Notes under the pieces: model-generated
Told to the model about the DNA's origin: nothing
The model's database searches: none
What the model saw: only the letters and a program-made list of their open reading frames with translations
Shown: positions 1-6,615 of the stretch, in pieces
Numbering within the stretch: the first letter of the stretch is position 1
Layout: each line of letters opens with the position of its first letter
Source: CAYTLQ01 sp964438715
Lineage (GTDB): Bacteria > Bacteroidota > Ignavibacteria > Ignavibacteriales > Ignavibacteriaceae
DNA length: 10,435 nt
Direction: 5' to 3'
NCBI GenBank assembly: GCA_964438715.1
Contig: CAYTLQ010000200.1
Span: forward strand, 1-10,435
Made by a program: the position numbers and the translations under genes

Positions 1-18
1 CGAATCATGCATTAGAAA
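1..18. repeat. Left terminal inverted repeat of the IS1380 element (partial)
   Basis: The first bases of the window, CGAATCATGCATTAG, mirror the right end of the element with mismatches at positions 6, 9 and 15. The outermost two bases should lie just outside the window. The transposase stop codon is inside this repeat. Confidence 0.75.
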
Positions 19-1342
19 TCCGAATTGAGGGATCAAAATCAAGAAGATTTTGAAATAAACCATCAATCCACCCCCGTTTCTTTACTGGTACCGACAATTT
101 TAATACTTTTCTCCTTTGCTTTTTAACTACCCAACTTCCTATTGCAATGCATTTGAAATATAATGTAGCCATTCGCCGTGCTTTCTTATCTTTCAACGCC
201 ACTAACCTGAATAATGCCATTATATTATACGATAATAATGCAAACCTGAATGCCGCTTCTGTTGCATAAAACTTTTGTGAGCTAAACCCCCTTACTGCAA
301 AATCCTCTTTTAGTTCTTTTATTCGGTTCTCTGCATCACTCCTGGCTTTATACAGATTCCATATTTGCTCTGGCGGTAATTCCAGGTTTGTGAAAAATAG
401 ACTATACCGGTATGTGGTATATGAACCCTCATCAGGAAATAATTTAAGTTGCCGGCCAGTTGCTTCCGGGTATATCTCCTGATCCTTCCTGACCACTATA
501 CATCTTCTGGGTTTCTCCCAATCATCCGCTTTATAACTAAACTCCCCCACCCATATACCCCTGCTTATCGGTATCCACTTCACATCTCGTACTAATAGCT
601 TCTTTATTCTGCTGTTGAATTTCGCTGATACTATGTAAGATATTTTTTCTAACTCGAAATAACTTAAACATTCCCCAGGGCAGAATCCATTATCCGCCCT
701 TAGCAAGCCGATTTTTGTTTTATCTATTATCCTAAAGCTCTCCTCTAAAAAGGCTTTCATATTATTTGCAGATGTTGTGTTGCCTGGTCTTAGCCAACCG
801 TTGACCACTAATTTTAACTCACTTATAAATGCAATTATCGGATGTTGGGATGGACGTCCTTTTTTCCTGGGATTATATCCCTTTTGGCTTCCCTCTTGTT
901 TTCCATATCGCTCCACTACTGTGCTATCTAAATCCAATGTGAATTTCGGTAAATCAAATCTCTTAAAGAACCATTCCTGTGCTGCCGGAAATATTTCGTT
1001 ATTTGTTCGTAGATTAAATTTCCTGAAAAAGCGGCTGAATGTACTTTCTGATGGCGTTTGTTTCCACCCGAATATTTGTTTCAATACATCATCGTACCTT
1101 AACCACCCACAATGTGAATAACGATTGCCGCCTATCCAGATACTGACCATAAAACTTTTTATTACTTCCACCGGATTGTATCCTCGGTTTGATCCTGGAC
1201 TAGGTAATGATAGTGTGCTCAAAAATGCTGGTAATTTGATTTTTATTATCAGCTCCTGTAATAACCTTAGCCCTCCCCATGGACTTACAGGTTTATCACT
1301 GTATTCTATCGGTAGCAACTGCACTTTTTCGGTATTATCCAT
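5..1342 (-). CDS. IS1380-family DDE transposase
   Basis: This 445-residue protein catalyses cut-and-paste movement of the surrounding insertion sequence; the length is typical for the family. The predicted RNase-H-like catalytic triad is visible: an Asp in 'TLDLDSTVVE' (D137 or D139), Asp217 in 'LLRADNGF', and Glu338 in 'YKARSDAENRIKELK', the family's C-terminal signature containing the catalytic Glu. The segment 'YNPRKKGRPSQHP' (156-168) after the first Asp is also typical of IS1380 transposases. The N-terminal 100 residues should bind the terminal repeats. The ATG at 1340-1342 is chosen because the frame starts in the usual 'N-terminal leader then GG' context; no clear Shine-Dalgarno sequence precedes it. 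The TGA stop (5-7) lies inside the left terminal repeat, so coding sequence runs to the very end of the element. No frameshift or internal stop is seen. Confidence 0.93.
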   Translation of the reverse strand: MDNTEKVQLLPIEYSDKPVSPWGGLRLLQELIIKIKLPAFLSTLSLPSPGSNRGYNPVEVIKSFMVSIWIGGNRYSHCGWLRYDDVLKQIFGWKQTPSESTFSRFFRKFNLRTNNEIFPAAQEWFFKRFDLPKFTLDLDSTVVERYGKQEGSQKGYNPRKKGRPSQHPIIAFISELKLVVNGWLRPGNTTSANNMKAFLEESFRIIDKTKIGLLRADNGFCPGECLSYFELEKISYIVSAKFNSRIKKLLVRDVKWIPISRGIWVGEFSYKADDWEKPRRCIVVRKDQEIYPEATGRQLKLFPDEGSYTTYRYSLFFTNLELPPEQIWNLYKARSDAENRIKELKEDFAVRGFSSQKFYATEAAFRFALLSYNIMALFRLVALKDKKARRMATLYFKCIAIGSWVVKKQRRKVLKLSVPVKKRGWIDGLFQNLLDFDPSIRISNA

Positions 1343-1351
1343 TTTGGGTCT

Positions 1352-1380
1352 ATCTTATTTTATCTCAATTACTTTGACAA
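1352..1380 (-). promoter_or_regulatory. Possible promoter of the transposase gene
   Basis: On the minus strand TTGTCA (1375-1380) and TAAGAT (1352-1357) are 17 bp apart, which resembles a sigma-70-type -35/-10 pair. Transcription would start only a few bases before the ATG at 1342, giving an almost leaderless message. This agrees with the lack of a ribosome binding site but is not proven; in Bacteroidota-like bacteria other promoter forms are common. Confidence 0.3.
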
Positions 1381-1389
1381 AATTAACGC

Positions 1390-1409
1390 TCTTTAATGAA
1401 TTATTCGGG
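1390..1409. repeat. Right terminal inverted repeat of the IS1380 element
   Basis: Read outward on the plus strand, this is TAATGAATTATTCGGG and ends at 1409. Its complement, starting CCCGAAT, matches the window's left edge. The end is placed at 1409 because the left-end match extends outward from there and CCC is a plausible IS1380-type terminus. Confidence 0.75.
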
Positions 1410-1411
1410 TT

Positions 1412-1489
1412 GAATCTACAATTGAAGATGAGAGGTTGAAAAATTCCCTTAGTCAGAGTGTTGCTCAGGAAATTGAACTATGGTACTAA
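1412..1489 (+). pseudogene. Possible 3' remnant of a plus-strand gene cut by the IS1380 element
   Basis: From the base just after the IS end, one plus-strand frame reads 25 codons to a TAA at 1487-1489. The translated piece includes 'ESTIEDERLKNSLSQ' and ends 'IELWY', an acidic, helix-like composition that looks like a protein C-terminus. It would end 9 bp from the stop of the convergent phosphatase gene. The matching 5' part would have to lie beyond the left edge, on the other side of the insertion. An open frame of this length can occur by chance, so the call is tentative and no function is suggested. Confidence 0.25.
1437..1474 (-). terminator. Weak candidate terminator after the signalling operon
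   Basis: On the minus strand AATTTCC (1468-1474) can pair with GGGAATT (1442-1448), seven pairs with one G-U, around a loop of 19 bases, followed by a run of T's (GGGAATTTTTC). The loop is long and the stem A/T-rich, so it is a poor terminator, but it is the only candidate between the phosphatase stop and the IS. Confidence 0.25.
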
Positions 1490-1498
1490 AAATTGTTG

Positions 1499-3064
1499 CT
1501 ATAAAACCTTTATAGTAATCATACTAATATCATCTTCGTATTTTCCTCCGGTAAATTGCTCCAGATAATTCTGCAAATATGTCATCGGATCGACATCGGG
1601 ATTCATCTCCTGAACAACCTTAATGAGATTATCGGTACCAAGAGGTATTCCTTCGGGATTTCTGGATTCAACAATACCATCAGTGATCAACAAAATGATG
1701 TCATTCGTCTGGCAATTTACAATTGAGTTCTCGAAGTAGCCTTCTGCTGCAAAACCTAAAAGCATTCCTTTAGCGCTCACTTGTTTTGCAATACCTGTTT
1801 TAGCATCACGATGAATAATTGGAAGATCGCCTGCACCGGAATACTGAATTTGCTTTGTAACATTATTAAGGAGAACGACGGAAAGTGTAGCAAAGACTTC
1901 AGAAATCTTCGCATCCTGATAAACCGAGTTATTTACCTTTTCCAGTATTTCTTTCGGTGTGTATTCTTTTGAATTCTGCAGTACTACCCTGATAGCGCTT
2001 CGTACATAGCCGGCATAAGCAATTGCAAAGTACCAGGCTCCCCATTTTTTCCCCATTACATCGCCAAGAATGACGGCATAATTATTTTCATCTAATTGAA
2101 AATAATCAATAAAATCACCACCGGGTATTCCCTTGAATGGCGAGTGCCAGTGTTTGATAGCGAATCCAGGGAATTCGGGTGCAAAATCCGGAACTACCTT
2201 TACCCTTAGAGTATCTGCCGCACGGTGCAGTTCGGAAACTACTTTCTGTCGTTCTTTGCCAAGGCTTTTAATTATTGCGGAAACCTTTGCTACTACTACA
2301 CGCGGACCGGCGGTTTTTAGAACATAATCGGTAATTCCCAAATTATAACCATCAAGAATGTCGTCTTCAGAACCTTTTGAGGTAAGAAAAATGAAAGGAA
2401 TAGACTTCAGCTCTGAGTCCTCCAGAAGCAGGCGGCGAAACTGAAAACCATCTATTTTCGGCATCATAATGTCTGAAATAATAATGTCCGGAAGCCATTT
2501 TTTTGCAATTGCAAGTCCTTCCTCAGCACTGTTAGCAGACTTGCATTCAAAACCTGCTTTATTAAGATTGTAGGTAAATAATTTTGCTAACGAAATATCA
2601 TCGTCAACAAGTAATATCCGAGGGGTTTCCTCTACGACATTACGCTCTATGGTTTTCTTAGCACTATAGACTTTGTAAATTTCAGAGCGGCGAATAAGCG
2701 CCTGAATTTTTAGGAGAAGCTCCTGAACCTCGAATGGCTTCGTGATAATATCATCACCTCCGACAGAGAGAGCAGTTTCCTTATCTTCGAGGCTGGATTT
2801 TGCAGTTACAAAAATAAACGGCAGAACTCTATGCTTTTCATTTTCGCGTACTTTCTTGCAAAAACTGAAACCATCCATTCCCTCCATACCCACATCACAT
2901 AGGACAAGGTCAACTTTTTCCTTATCAAGAAAGGCAAAAGCCTGCTCTGATCCATCAGCCTCGAAGACTTTATAGTCCTTTTTTTTCAGATGGAAACTGA
3001 GCAATTTCCTGATGGTCAGATCATCATCAATGATGAGAATATTGTTTTCAGAATTTGAAGCCAT
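1499..3064 (-). CDS. Double-receiver PP2C/SpoIIE-family protein serine phosphatase (RsbU-like)
   Basis: This 521-residue cytoplasmic protein probably dephosphorylates a STAS-domain partner under control of phosphorylated receiver domains. Receiver 1 (about 8-125) has the acidic pair D13/D14, phosphoacceptor D57, T87 and K109-P110. Receiver 2 (about 149-268) has D154/D155, D198 and T228, but K250 is followed by Thr instead of the usual Pro. A helical linker (270-290) leads to a SpoIIE-type PP2C domain (about 295-521) with metal-binding Asp residues in 'GGDFIDYF' (D317), 'GDVMGKK' (D335), 'ITDGIVE' (D462) and 'KYEDDIS' (D511/D512). The 'GKKWGAWYFAIAY' stretch replaces the more common 'GKGVPAAL' of RsbU proteins. 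It is the last gene of a four-gene operon, 16 bp after the STAS gene, its likely substrate. No Shine-Dalgarno sequence precedes the ATG, so translation may depend on coupling or an A/T-rich leader. The TAG stop is at 1499-1501. Confidence 0.92.
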   Translation of the reverse strand: MASNSENNILIIDDDLTIRKLLSFHLKKKDYKVFEADGSEQAFAFLDKEKVDLVLCDVGMEGMDGFSFCKKVRENEKHRVLPFIFVTAKSSLEDKETALSVGGDDIITKPFEVQELLLKIQALIRRSEIYKVYSAKKTIERNVVEETPRILLVDDDISLAKLFTYNLNKAGFECKSANSAEEGLAIAKKWLPDIIISDIMMPKIDGFQFRRLLLEDSELKSIPFIFLTSKGSEDDILDGYNLGITDYVLKTAGPRVVVAKVSAIIKSLGKERQKVVSELHRAADTLRVKVVPDFAPEFPGFAIKHWHSPFKGIPGGDFIDYFQLDENNYAVILGDVMGKKWGAWYFAIAYAGYVRSAIRVVLQNSKEYTPKEILEKVNNSVYQDAKISEVFATLSVVLLNNVTKQIQYSGAGDLPIIHRDAKTGIAKQVSAKGMLLGFAAEGYFENSIVNCQTNDIILLITDGIVESRNPEGIPLGTDNLIKVVQEMNPDVDPMTYLQNYLEQFTGGKYEDDISMITIKVL

Positions 3065-3080
3065 TAGTTAACTAAGTATT

Positions 3081-3428
3081 TTATATTCTTCCGCCAAAAC
3101 TGGCAACTGCGTCGGCTTTTGTTGGGAATGCTTCGAATACTCTGTACATGCGTGTTAGTTCAAACATTGAGTGTACAGAGGGTTGAAAACCTACAAGACG
3201 CAGATCACCGCCAAGTGCAGTAATTTTTTTTAGTGATACAACAAGTGCCCCGAGAAAAGTAGAATCAATAAATTCACACTCACTCAAGTCAACAACAAGT
3301 TTTCGGGTACCCTTGTCAATTTCGCCGGAGAGAATTTTTTTAAATTCTTCCGCTTCTTTCAAAGTAGCACGGGATAAGTTGACGACCTGCACTACAATAT
3401 CACCATAAGATTCACGATTAAAGTCCAT
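3081..3428 (-). CDS. STAS-domain anti-sigma factor antagonist (RsbV/SpoIIAA-like)
   Basis: This 115-residue protein is a single STAS domain, the usual size for RsbV or SpoIIAA. In the family the unphosphorylated form binds a switch kinase (RsbW/SpoIIAB) and frees its partner; phosphorylation of a conserved Ser at the start of helix 2 turns it off. Here that site is Ser56 in 'CEFIDSTFLGALV', followed by Thr57, after the strand 'KLVVDLS'. The C-terminal half 'GGDLRLVGFQPSVHSMFELTRM' is typical of the fold. No switch kinase or sigma factor is encoded nearby; the adjacent downstream gene encodes a PP2C phosphatase that could remove the phosphate, and the upstream genes are a kinase and an NtrC-type regulator. 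The ATG has an upstream AAAGGA at usual distance. STAS proteins also act in other partner-switch circuits (secretion, biofilm, cyclic-di-GMP), so the target is unknown. Confidence 0.9.
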   Translation of the reverse strand: MDFNRESYGDIVVQVVNLSRATLKEAEEFKKILSGEIDKGTRKLVVDLSECEFIDSTFLGALVVSLKKITALGGDLRLVGFQPSVHSMFELTRMYRVFEAFPTKADAVASFGGRI

Positions 3429-3443
3429 AATGCATCCTTTTAT

Positions 3444-4829
3444 TTATGATTCAAAATCTTTTCCGTTAATTTTATACCTTTCCATCAGCCGGTAAATAGT
3501 TGCACGACCGAGTTGCAATTTTTTTGCCGCCTCTAAAATATTTCCTTTCGTAACGCGAAGAGCGTGACGAATTGCCTGTTCCTTTATCTGCTCAAAAGGA
3601 ATAATAACATCTTCACTGAAAAATGGCGTATTCTCATCCAGTTTCCGTGTCTCGCTACTCGACCGGATATGGGTCGGAAAGTCATCAATATCAATTTGTT
3701 TGCTATCCGAAATAATTACACAACGCTCAATTGCATTCTCAAGCTCACGAATATTACCCGGCCAATCATACTCATACATCATTTTCAATGCCCGCTTTGA
3801 GAAACTTTCGATATTCTTACCGAGTTTTTTATTACAGTTAGCCAGAAAGTGTCCTGCCAATACCAGAATATCACTCCTGCGAGCTCTTAATGGCGGTAAA
3901 TGAATAGGGAAAGAGCTGAGACGGTAAAACAAATCCTCACGAAATTGTTTTTCCTCGACAGCTTTTTTCAGATCGCGATTGGTTGCAGAAAGAATACGAA
4001 CATCACTTTTAATAATCTCTGTTCCACCAACACGCTCGAACTCCTTTTCCTGAATAACCCTTAAGAGCTTTGCCTGAAGTGTCATTTCCAATTCGCCAAC
4101 TTCATCAAGAAAAATGGTACCCTCATGCGCAAGTTCAAACTTTCCTAGTTTTCTTTGATGTGCACCGGTGAAAGCACCTTTTTCATGACCAAACAATTCA
4201 CTCTCGAGAAGTTCTCGTGGAATTGATGCGCAATTTACAACAATAAAAGGTTTTTCCTTGCGGATTCCGTTAAAATGAATGGCACGAGCTATTAATTCCT
4301 TTCCTGTTCCGCTTTCCCCGCTGATAAGTACGGTTATATCGTTGTTTAAAACCTTGCTGACAAGTCGAAAAACATCCTGCATTTTACCATCAACGGAAAT
4401 TATATTGTCGAAGCTGTACTCTTTTTTTACAGTATCCTTAAGATTTTGTAGTTCGCGTACAAGTTCGAAATTTTTAATTGCATTTTTAATTGCCGGTTCA
4501 AGTCTTTGTGTGTCAATAGGTTTTGGGAAATAATCGAATGCCCCGAAACGAAGCGCCTCTAACGCTACTTCTATTCTTCCTTGAGCAGAAAGGATGATAA
4601 CAGGAAGATTCTCATCAAACGACTTAATTTTTTTCAGAACTTCTATTCCATTAAGTCCGGGAAGCATAATATCGAGCAATATCAGATCGGGTTGTTGGTT
4701 GAGATGTTCAAGAACCTGTTCACCATTACCGAAAGTTTCCACAGAGTATCCCCATTTATCTCTTACCCAATAAGTAAGCAGTTTTACTATTGAGGGTTCA
4801 TCATCTACAATGAAAACGCTTTTACCCAT
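3444..4829 (-). CDS. NtrC-family sigma-54-dependent response regulator
   Basis: This 461-residue DNA-binding activator has the standard three-part layout. The receiver domain (about 3-118) has D9/D10, phosphoacceptor D53, S81 and K103-P104. The AAA+ ATPase domain (about 140-385) has Walker A 'GESGTGKE' (171-178), the sigma-54-contacting GAFTGA loop at 218-223, Walker B 'IFLDEV' (D242-E243), arginine-finger region 'FREDLFYR' (296-303) and 'WPGNIREL' (356-363). A Fis-type helix-turn-helix follows (about 415-455: 'ATKKLQLGRATIYRLM'-like, seen as 'AAKKLQLGRATIYRLM'). The intact GAFTGA loop means that it should activate sigma-54 RNA polymerase. It lies 8 bp after the kinase gene, its likely phosphodonor. 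A ribosome binding site GAGGA is placed in the short gap, just after the kinase stop codon. No convincing sigma-54 promoter was found in the window, so its targets are probably elsewhere. Confidence 0.96.
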   Translation of the reverse strand: MGKSVFIVDDEPSIVKLLTYWVRDKWGYSVETFGNGEQVLEHLNQQPDLILLDIMLPGLNGIEVLKKIKSFDENLPVIILSAQGRIEVALEALRFGAFDYFPKPIDTQRLEPAIKNAIKNFELVRELQNLKDTVKKEYSFDNIISVDGKMQDVFRLVSKVLNNDITVLISGESGTGKELIARAIHFNGIRKEKPFIVVNCASIPRELLESELFGHEKGAFTGAHQRKLGKFELAHEGTIFLDEVGELEMTLQAKLLRVIQEKEFERVGGTEIIKSDVRILSATNRDLKKAVEEKQFREDLFYRLSSFPIHLPPLRARRSDILVLAGHFLANCNKKLGKNIESFSKRALKMMYEYDWPGNIRELENAIERCVIISDSKQIDIDDFPTHIRSSSETRKLDENTPFFSEDVIIPFEQIKEQAIRHALRVTKGNILEAAKKLQLGRATIYRLMERYKINGKDFES

Positions 4830-4837
4830 AATTCCTC

Positions 4838-6385
4838 TTATTCCTGTTTCAGAATGGGAAGTTTAATCACGACCGTTGTACCTTTATTTTCTTCACTGAG
4901 AATCGAAATATATCCCTTGTGTAAATCGACAATTTGCTTAACTAATGCAAGACCGAGACCGGTTCCGGGAATTTCTGAGCCGGGTCTGCTGACACGATAG
5001 AACTTCTGAAAAATAAAAGGCATATCCTTTTTTGGTATTCCTAAGCCGGTATCCGTAATAATTACCTCAAATTCTTTATACAGATTCTGTGCAAGCAATG
5101 TAATTCTTCCATTTTCAGTAAACTTTACGGCATTTGAAAGAATATTTTCGAAGACCTGCTGAATCCTTTCTTTATCTGCATAAATAGTTACCGAATGTTT
5201 CGGTACCTCATACCAAAACGCTAAACCTTTTCCTTCAATTTTATCTTTAAATTGTTCTGCAATAGATTTTACTGTCTCTACAAGGTTGAATTCTTCTTTT
5301 ACAAGTTCAATCTTTCCCTCTTCTATCTTAGATATATCCAGAACATCATTTATCAGCTTTGCCAGTCTTGTTGCCTCATTAAGAATTATCTGATTAAACT
5401 CCATTCTCATTGCTTCCGGCATATGTGGATCGGACTGAATAGTTTCTGAAAATCCAATTATTGAAGCCAAAGGGGTACGAAGTTCATGCGAGATATTAGA
5501 AACAAATTCATTTTTCAGGCGATTCAATTCTTCAAGAATTGAGATCTTTTGTTTAGCTCTGTCACGCTCAATGGATATAATTCTGTTTGCTTCAATTAAT
5601 TTATTATTAAGATCACGCATTTTTTCCTGTTCCATGCGTTTAATCGTAATGTTTCGCCCAATACCAAGCACGCCGGTAAGTTTATCGCCTTCGCTTGTTG
5701 TTTTTGCATTAATTTCGAAAATTATAGACTTGCCGTATTTACTTATAAAATGTGCATCGAATGAAACAACCTTATTTGAACGCAAAATTTCCTGAAATGA
5801 TTTTGCTACTTCAGTCCGATAACTTTCTTCAATAAATTCGAGAAAGTGTTTCCCAATCATTTCTTCCGGATGATATTCAAGGTTTAGAGCTCCGTTCGTG
5901 TTTACCGATAAAAACGCGCCATTCTCACCAAGAACGAATATAAAATCTTCGGCGGTTTCAATTAATGTTCTCAGACGCTCCTCAGACGCCTTAAGCCGAA
6001 GTTCATTTTCTTTCTCTTTTGTTATGTCATAAACAATACCGTCTATTCGAACAAGTTCACCATCTTCGAAGACCGGAAATGCAGAGTGTCTCAGATGGAG
6101 GAGTTCACCTCTGAAATTTTTTATTCGGTATTCTATAGTAAGAGGTTTACCTTTTCGTAAATCGGAAACAAAATTTCTAAATCGAACAAAATCTTCTGGT
6201 ACAATAAGGCGTAGTAAAAAAAACGGTATTTTTATAGCATCTTCTGCCGAGATGCCGACCATTTTTTCGATGGCAGGTGTAATAAAATAATATTTTTTCC
6301 CATCAGGAGTTGAAGAAAATATGATTGACTCCAGATGCGTAATAGTCTCTGCCAAATATTTTGCAAATGACGGTTTATGAACCAA
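4838..6385 (-). CDS. Soluble PAS-PAS sensor histidine kinase
   Basis: This 515-residue kinase has no signal peptide or membrane segment, so it should sense a cytoplasmic signal. A first PAS domain with its C-cap (about 15-125, ending 'IDGIVYDITKEKE') is followed by a second PAS domain (about 135-252, 'LRTLIETAEDFIFVLGENG' to 'GIGRNITIKR'), a coiled coil (about 250-292), a HisKA domain with phosphorylated His300 in 'SHELRTPLASIIGFSE', and a HATPase domain with N box 'ENILSNAVKF' (413-422), G1 'DTGLGI' (445-450), F box 'FIFQKFYR' and G2 'GTGLGLAL' (474-481). Its probable partner is the NtrC-type regulator 8 bp downstream; receiver domains of the phosphatase are other possible targets. The start is a TTG: the frame is closed by TAG only two codons upstream, and the next ATG is residue 42, inside the first PAS domain. 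AGAGG lies three bases before the TTG, closer than usual. The PAS ligand cannot be read from sequence. Confidence 0.94.
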   Translation of the reverse strand: MVHKPSFAKYLAETITHLESIIFSSTPDGKKYYFITPAIEKMVGISAEDAIKIPFFLLRLIVPEDFVRFRNFVSDLRKGKPLTIEYRIKNFRGELLHLRHSAFPVFEDGELVRIDGIVYDITKEKENELRLKASEERLRTLIETAEDFIFVLGENGAFLSVNTNGALNLEYHPEEMIGKHFLEFIEESYRTEVAKSFQEILRSNKVVSFDAHFISKYGKSIIFEINAKTTSEGDKLTGVLGIGRNITIKRMEQEKMRDLNNKLIEANRIISIERDRAKQKISILEELNRLKNEFVSNISHELRTPLASIIGFSETIQSDPHMPEAMRMEFNQIILNEATRLAKLINDVLDISKIEEGKIELVKEEFNLVETVKSIAEQFKDKIEGKGLAFWYEVPKHSVTIYADKERIQQVFENILSNAVKFTENGRITLLAQNLYKEFEVIITDTGLGIPKKDMPFIFQKFYRVSRPGSEIPGTGLGLALVKQIVDLHKGYISILSEENKGTTVVIKLPILKQE

Positions 6386-6394
6386 ACGCCTCTA
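6383..6394 (-). promoter_or_regulatory. Unusual translation start: TTG codon with AGAGG immediately after an in-frame stop
   Basis: On the minus strand the order is TAG (6392-6394), AGG, CGT, then TTG (6383-6385). The AGAGG ribosome binding site overlaps the in-frame stop. A second TTG at residue 11 has no such site before it. The close spacing and non-ATG codon suggest low initiation of the first operon gene. Confidence 0.5.
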
Positions 6395-6423
6395 TGTTCT
6401 GCTTCTACTGAAAATTTTATTCA

Positions 6424-6472
6424 ACGAAAATCAAAATTCTTGAGCCTACCTGTCTCAAAACCTGATTTTCGT
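6424..6472 (-). promoter_or_regulatory. Long inverted repeat in the leader of the kinase operon
   Basis: A perfect 10-bp inverted repeat (arms 6424-6433 and 6463-6472, ACGAAAATCA and TGATTTTCGT) encloses a second, shorter one (TTGAG at 6440-6444, CTCAA at 6454-6458). In RNA this would fold into a two-tier hairpin of 49 bases between the candidate promoter and the kinase start. It has no T-run behind it on the minus strand, so it is not an ordinary terminator. It could be a regulatory leader structure or a protein-binding site. Confidence 0.55.
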
Positions 6473-6487
6473 ATCTTATAAAGATAC
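6471..6487. promoter_or_regulatory. 17-bp palindrome, operator-like, overlapping a candidate promoter element
   Basis: GTATCTT and AAGATAC are perfect inverted 7-bp arms separated by 3 bp. On the minus strand the repeat contains TATCTTTA, which resembles the Bacteroidota -7 element (TAnnTTTG). A repressor bound here would block the promoter of the kinase operon. It adjoins the longer inverted repeat 6424-6472 and shares two bases with it. Confidence 0.45.
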
Positions 6488-6510
6488 AAATTTTATTTCA
6501 CTTTACTAAA
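6479..6510 (-). promoter_or_regulatory. Candidate Bacteroidota-type promoter of the signalling operon
   Basis: On the minus strand TTTA (6507-6510) and TATCTTTA (6479-6486) are 20 bp apart, close to the -33 TTTG / -7 TAnnTTTG pattern known for Bacteroidota. Each box has one departure (final A instead of G). The predicted leader is roughly 90 bases and includes the long inverted repeat. Confidence 0.3.
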
Positions 6511-6566
6511 TTTGTTTCAAAATGGGAAACTAATGCGCCGTAATTGAACTACTAATACTCGATAAG

Positions 6567-6592
6567 AAAAAAAAAGCGGGCCGAAGCCCGCT
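6567..6592 (-). terminator. Intrinsic terminator of the T9SS-secreted protein gene
   Basis: On the minus strand AGCGGGC (6586-6592) pairs perfectly with GCCCGCT (6575-6581) around a TTCG loop, followed by nine T's (6567-6575). It lies 23 bp after the TAA stop of the large gene and isolates it from the kinase operon. Confidence 0.92.
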
Positions 6593-6615
6593 CATTTTAC
6601 AGAGATTTGAAATAA

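Larger units (their letters stand above)
1..1409 (-). mobile_element. IS1380-family insertion sequence, nearly complete (about 2 bp of the left end outside the window)
   Basis: A single full-length IS1380-type transposase gene is bounded by imperfect terminal inverted repeats. Read inward, the right end (1409 leftward) begins CCCGAATAATTCATTAAAG. The left edge of the window reads CGAATCATGCATTAGAAA. Aligned from the third base of the right end, 12 of the first 14 positions match. The left end is therefore expected to have only two more bases (CC) outside the window, giving an element of about 1411 bp. The four bases after the right end (ttga, 1410-1413) would be the target duplication, since this family usually makes 4-bp duplications; the other copy cannot be seen. 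The transposase frame is intact, so the element could be active. The element sits 89 bp beyond the stop codon of the phosphatase gene. Confidence 0.85.

Noticed and set aside
777..1439. Two plus-strand open frames (777-1121 and 1125-1439) opposite the transposase
   Set aside because: They are antisense to an intact, recognisable transposase and have no family features; the second runs across the IS end.
1781..5795. Several short plus-strand frames of 63-84 codons opposite the signalling operon
   Set aside because: All are antisense to well-supported genes and have unnatural composition rich in Cys, Phe, Ser and Ile.
6425..6471. The long inverted repeat as a terminator of the secreted-protein gene
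   Set aside because: It lacks a T-run, and a strong terminator already exists at 6567-6592.
6386..6540. Sigma-54 promoter in front of the kinase operon
   Set aside because: No GG-N10-GC pair with a proper TTGC-type -12 element was found; only scattered GG dinucleotides are present.
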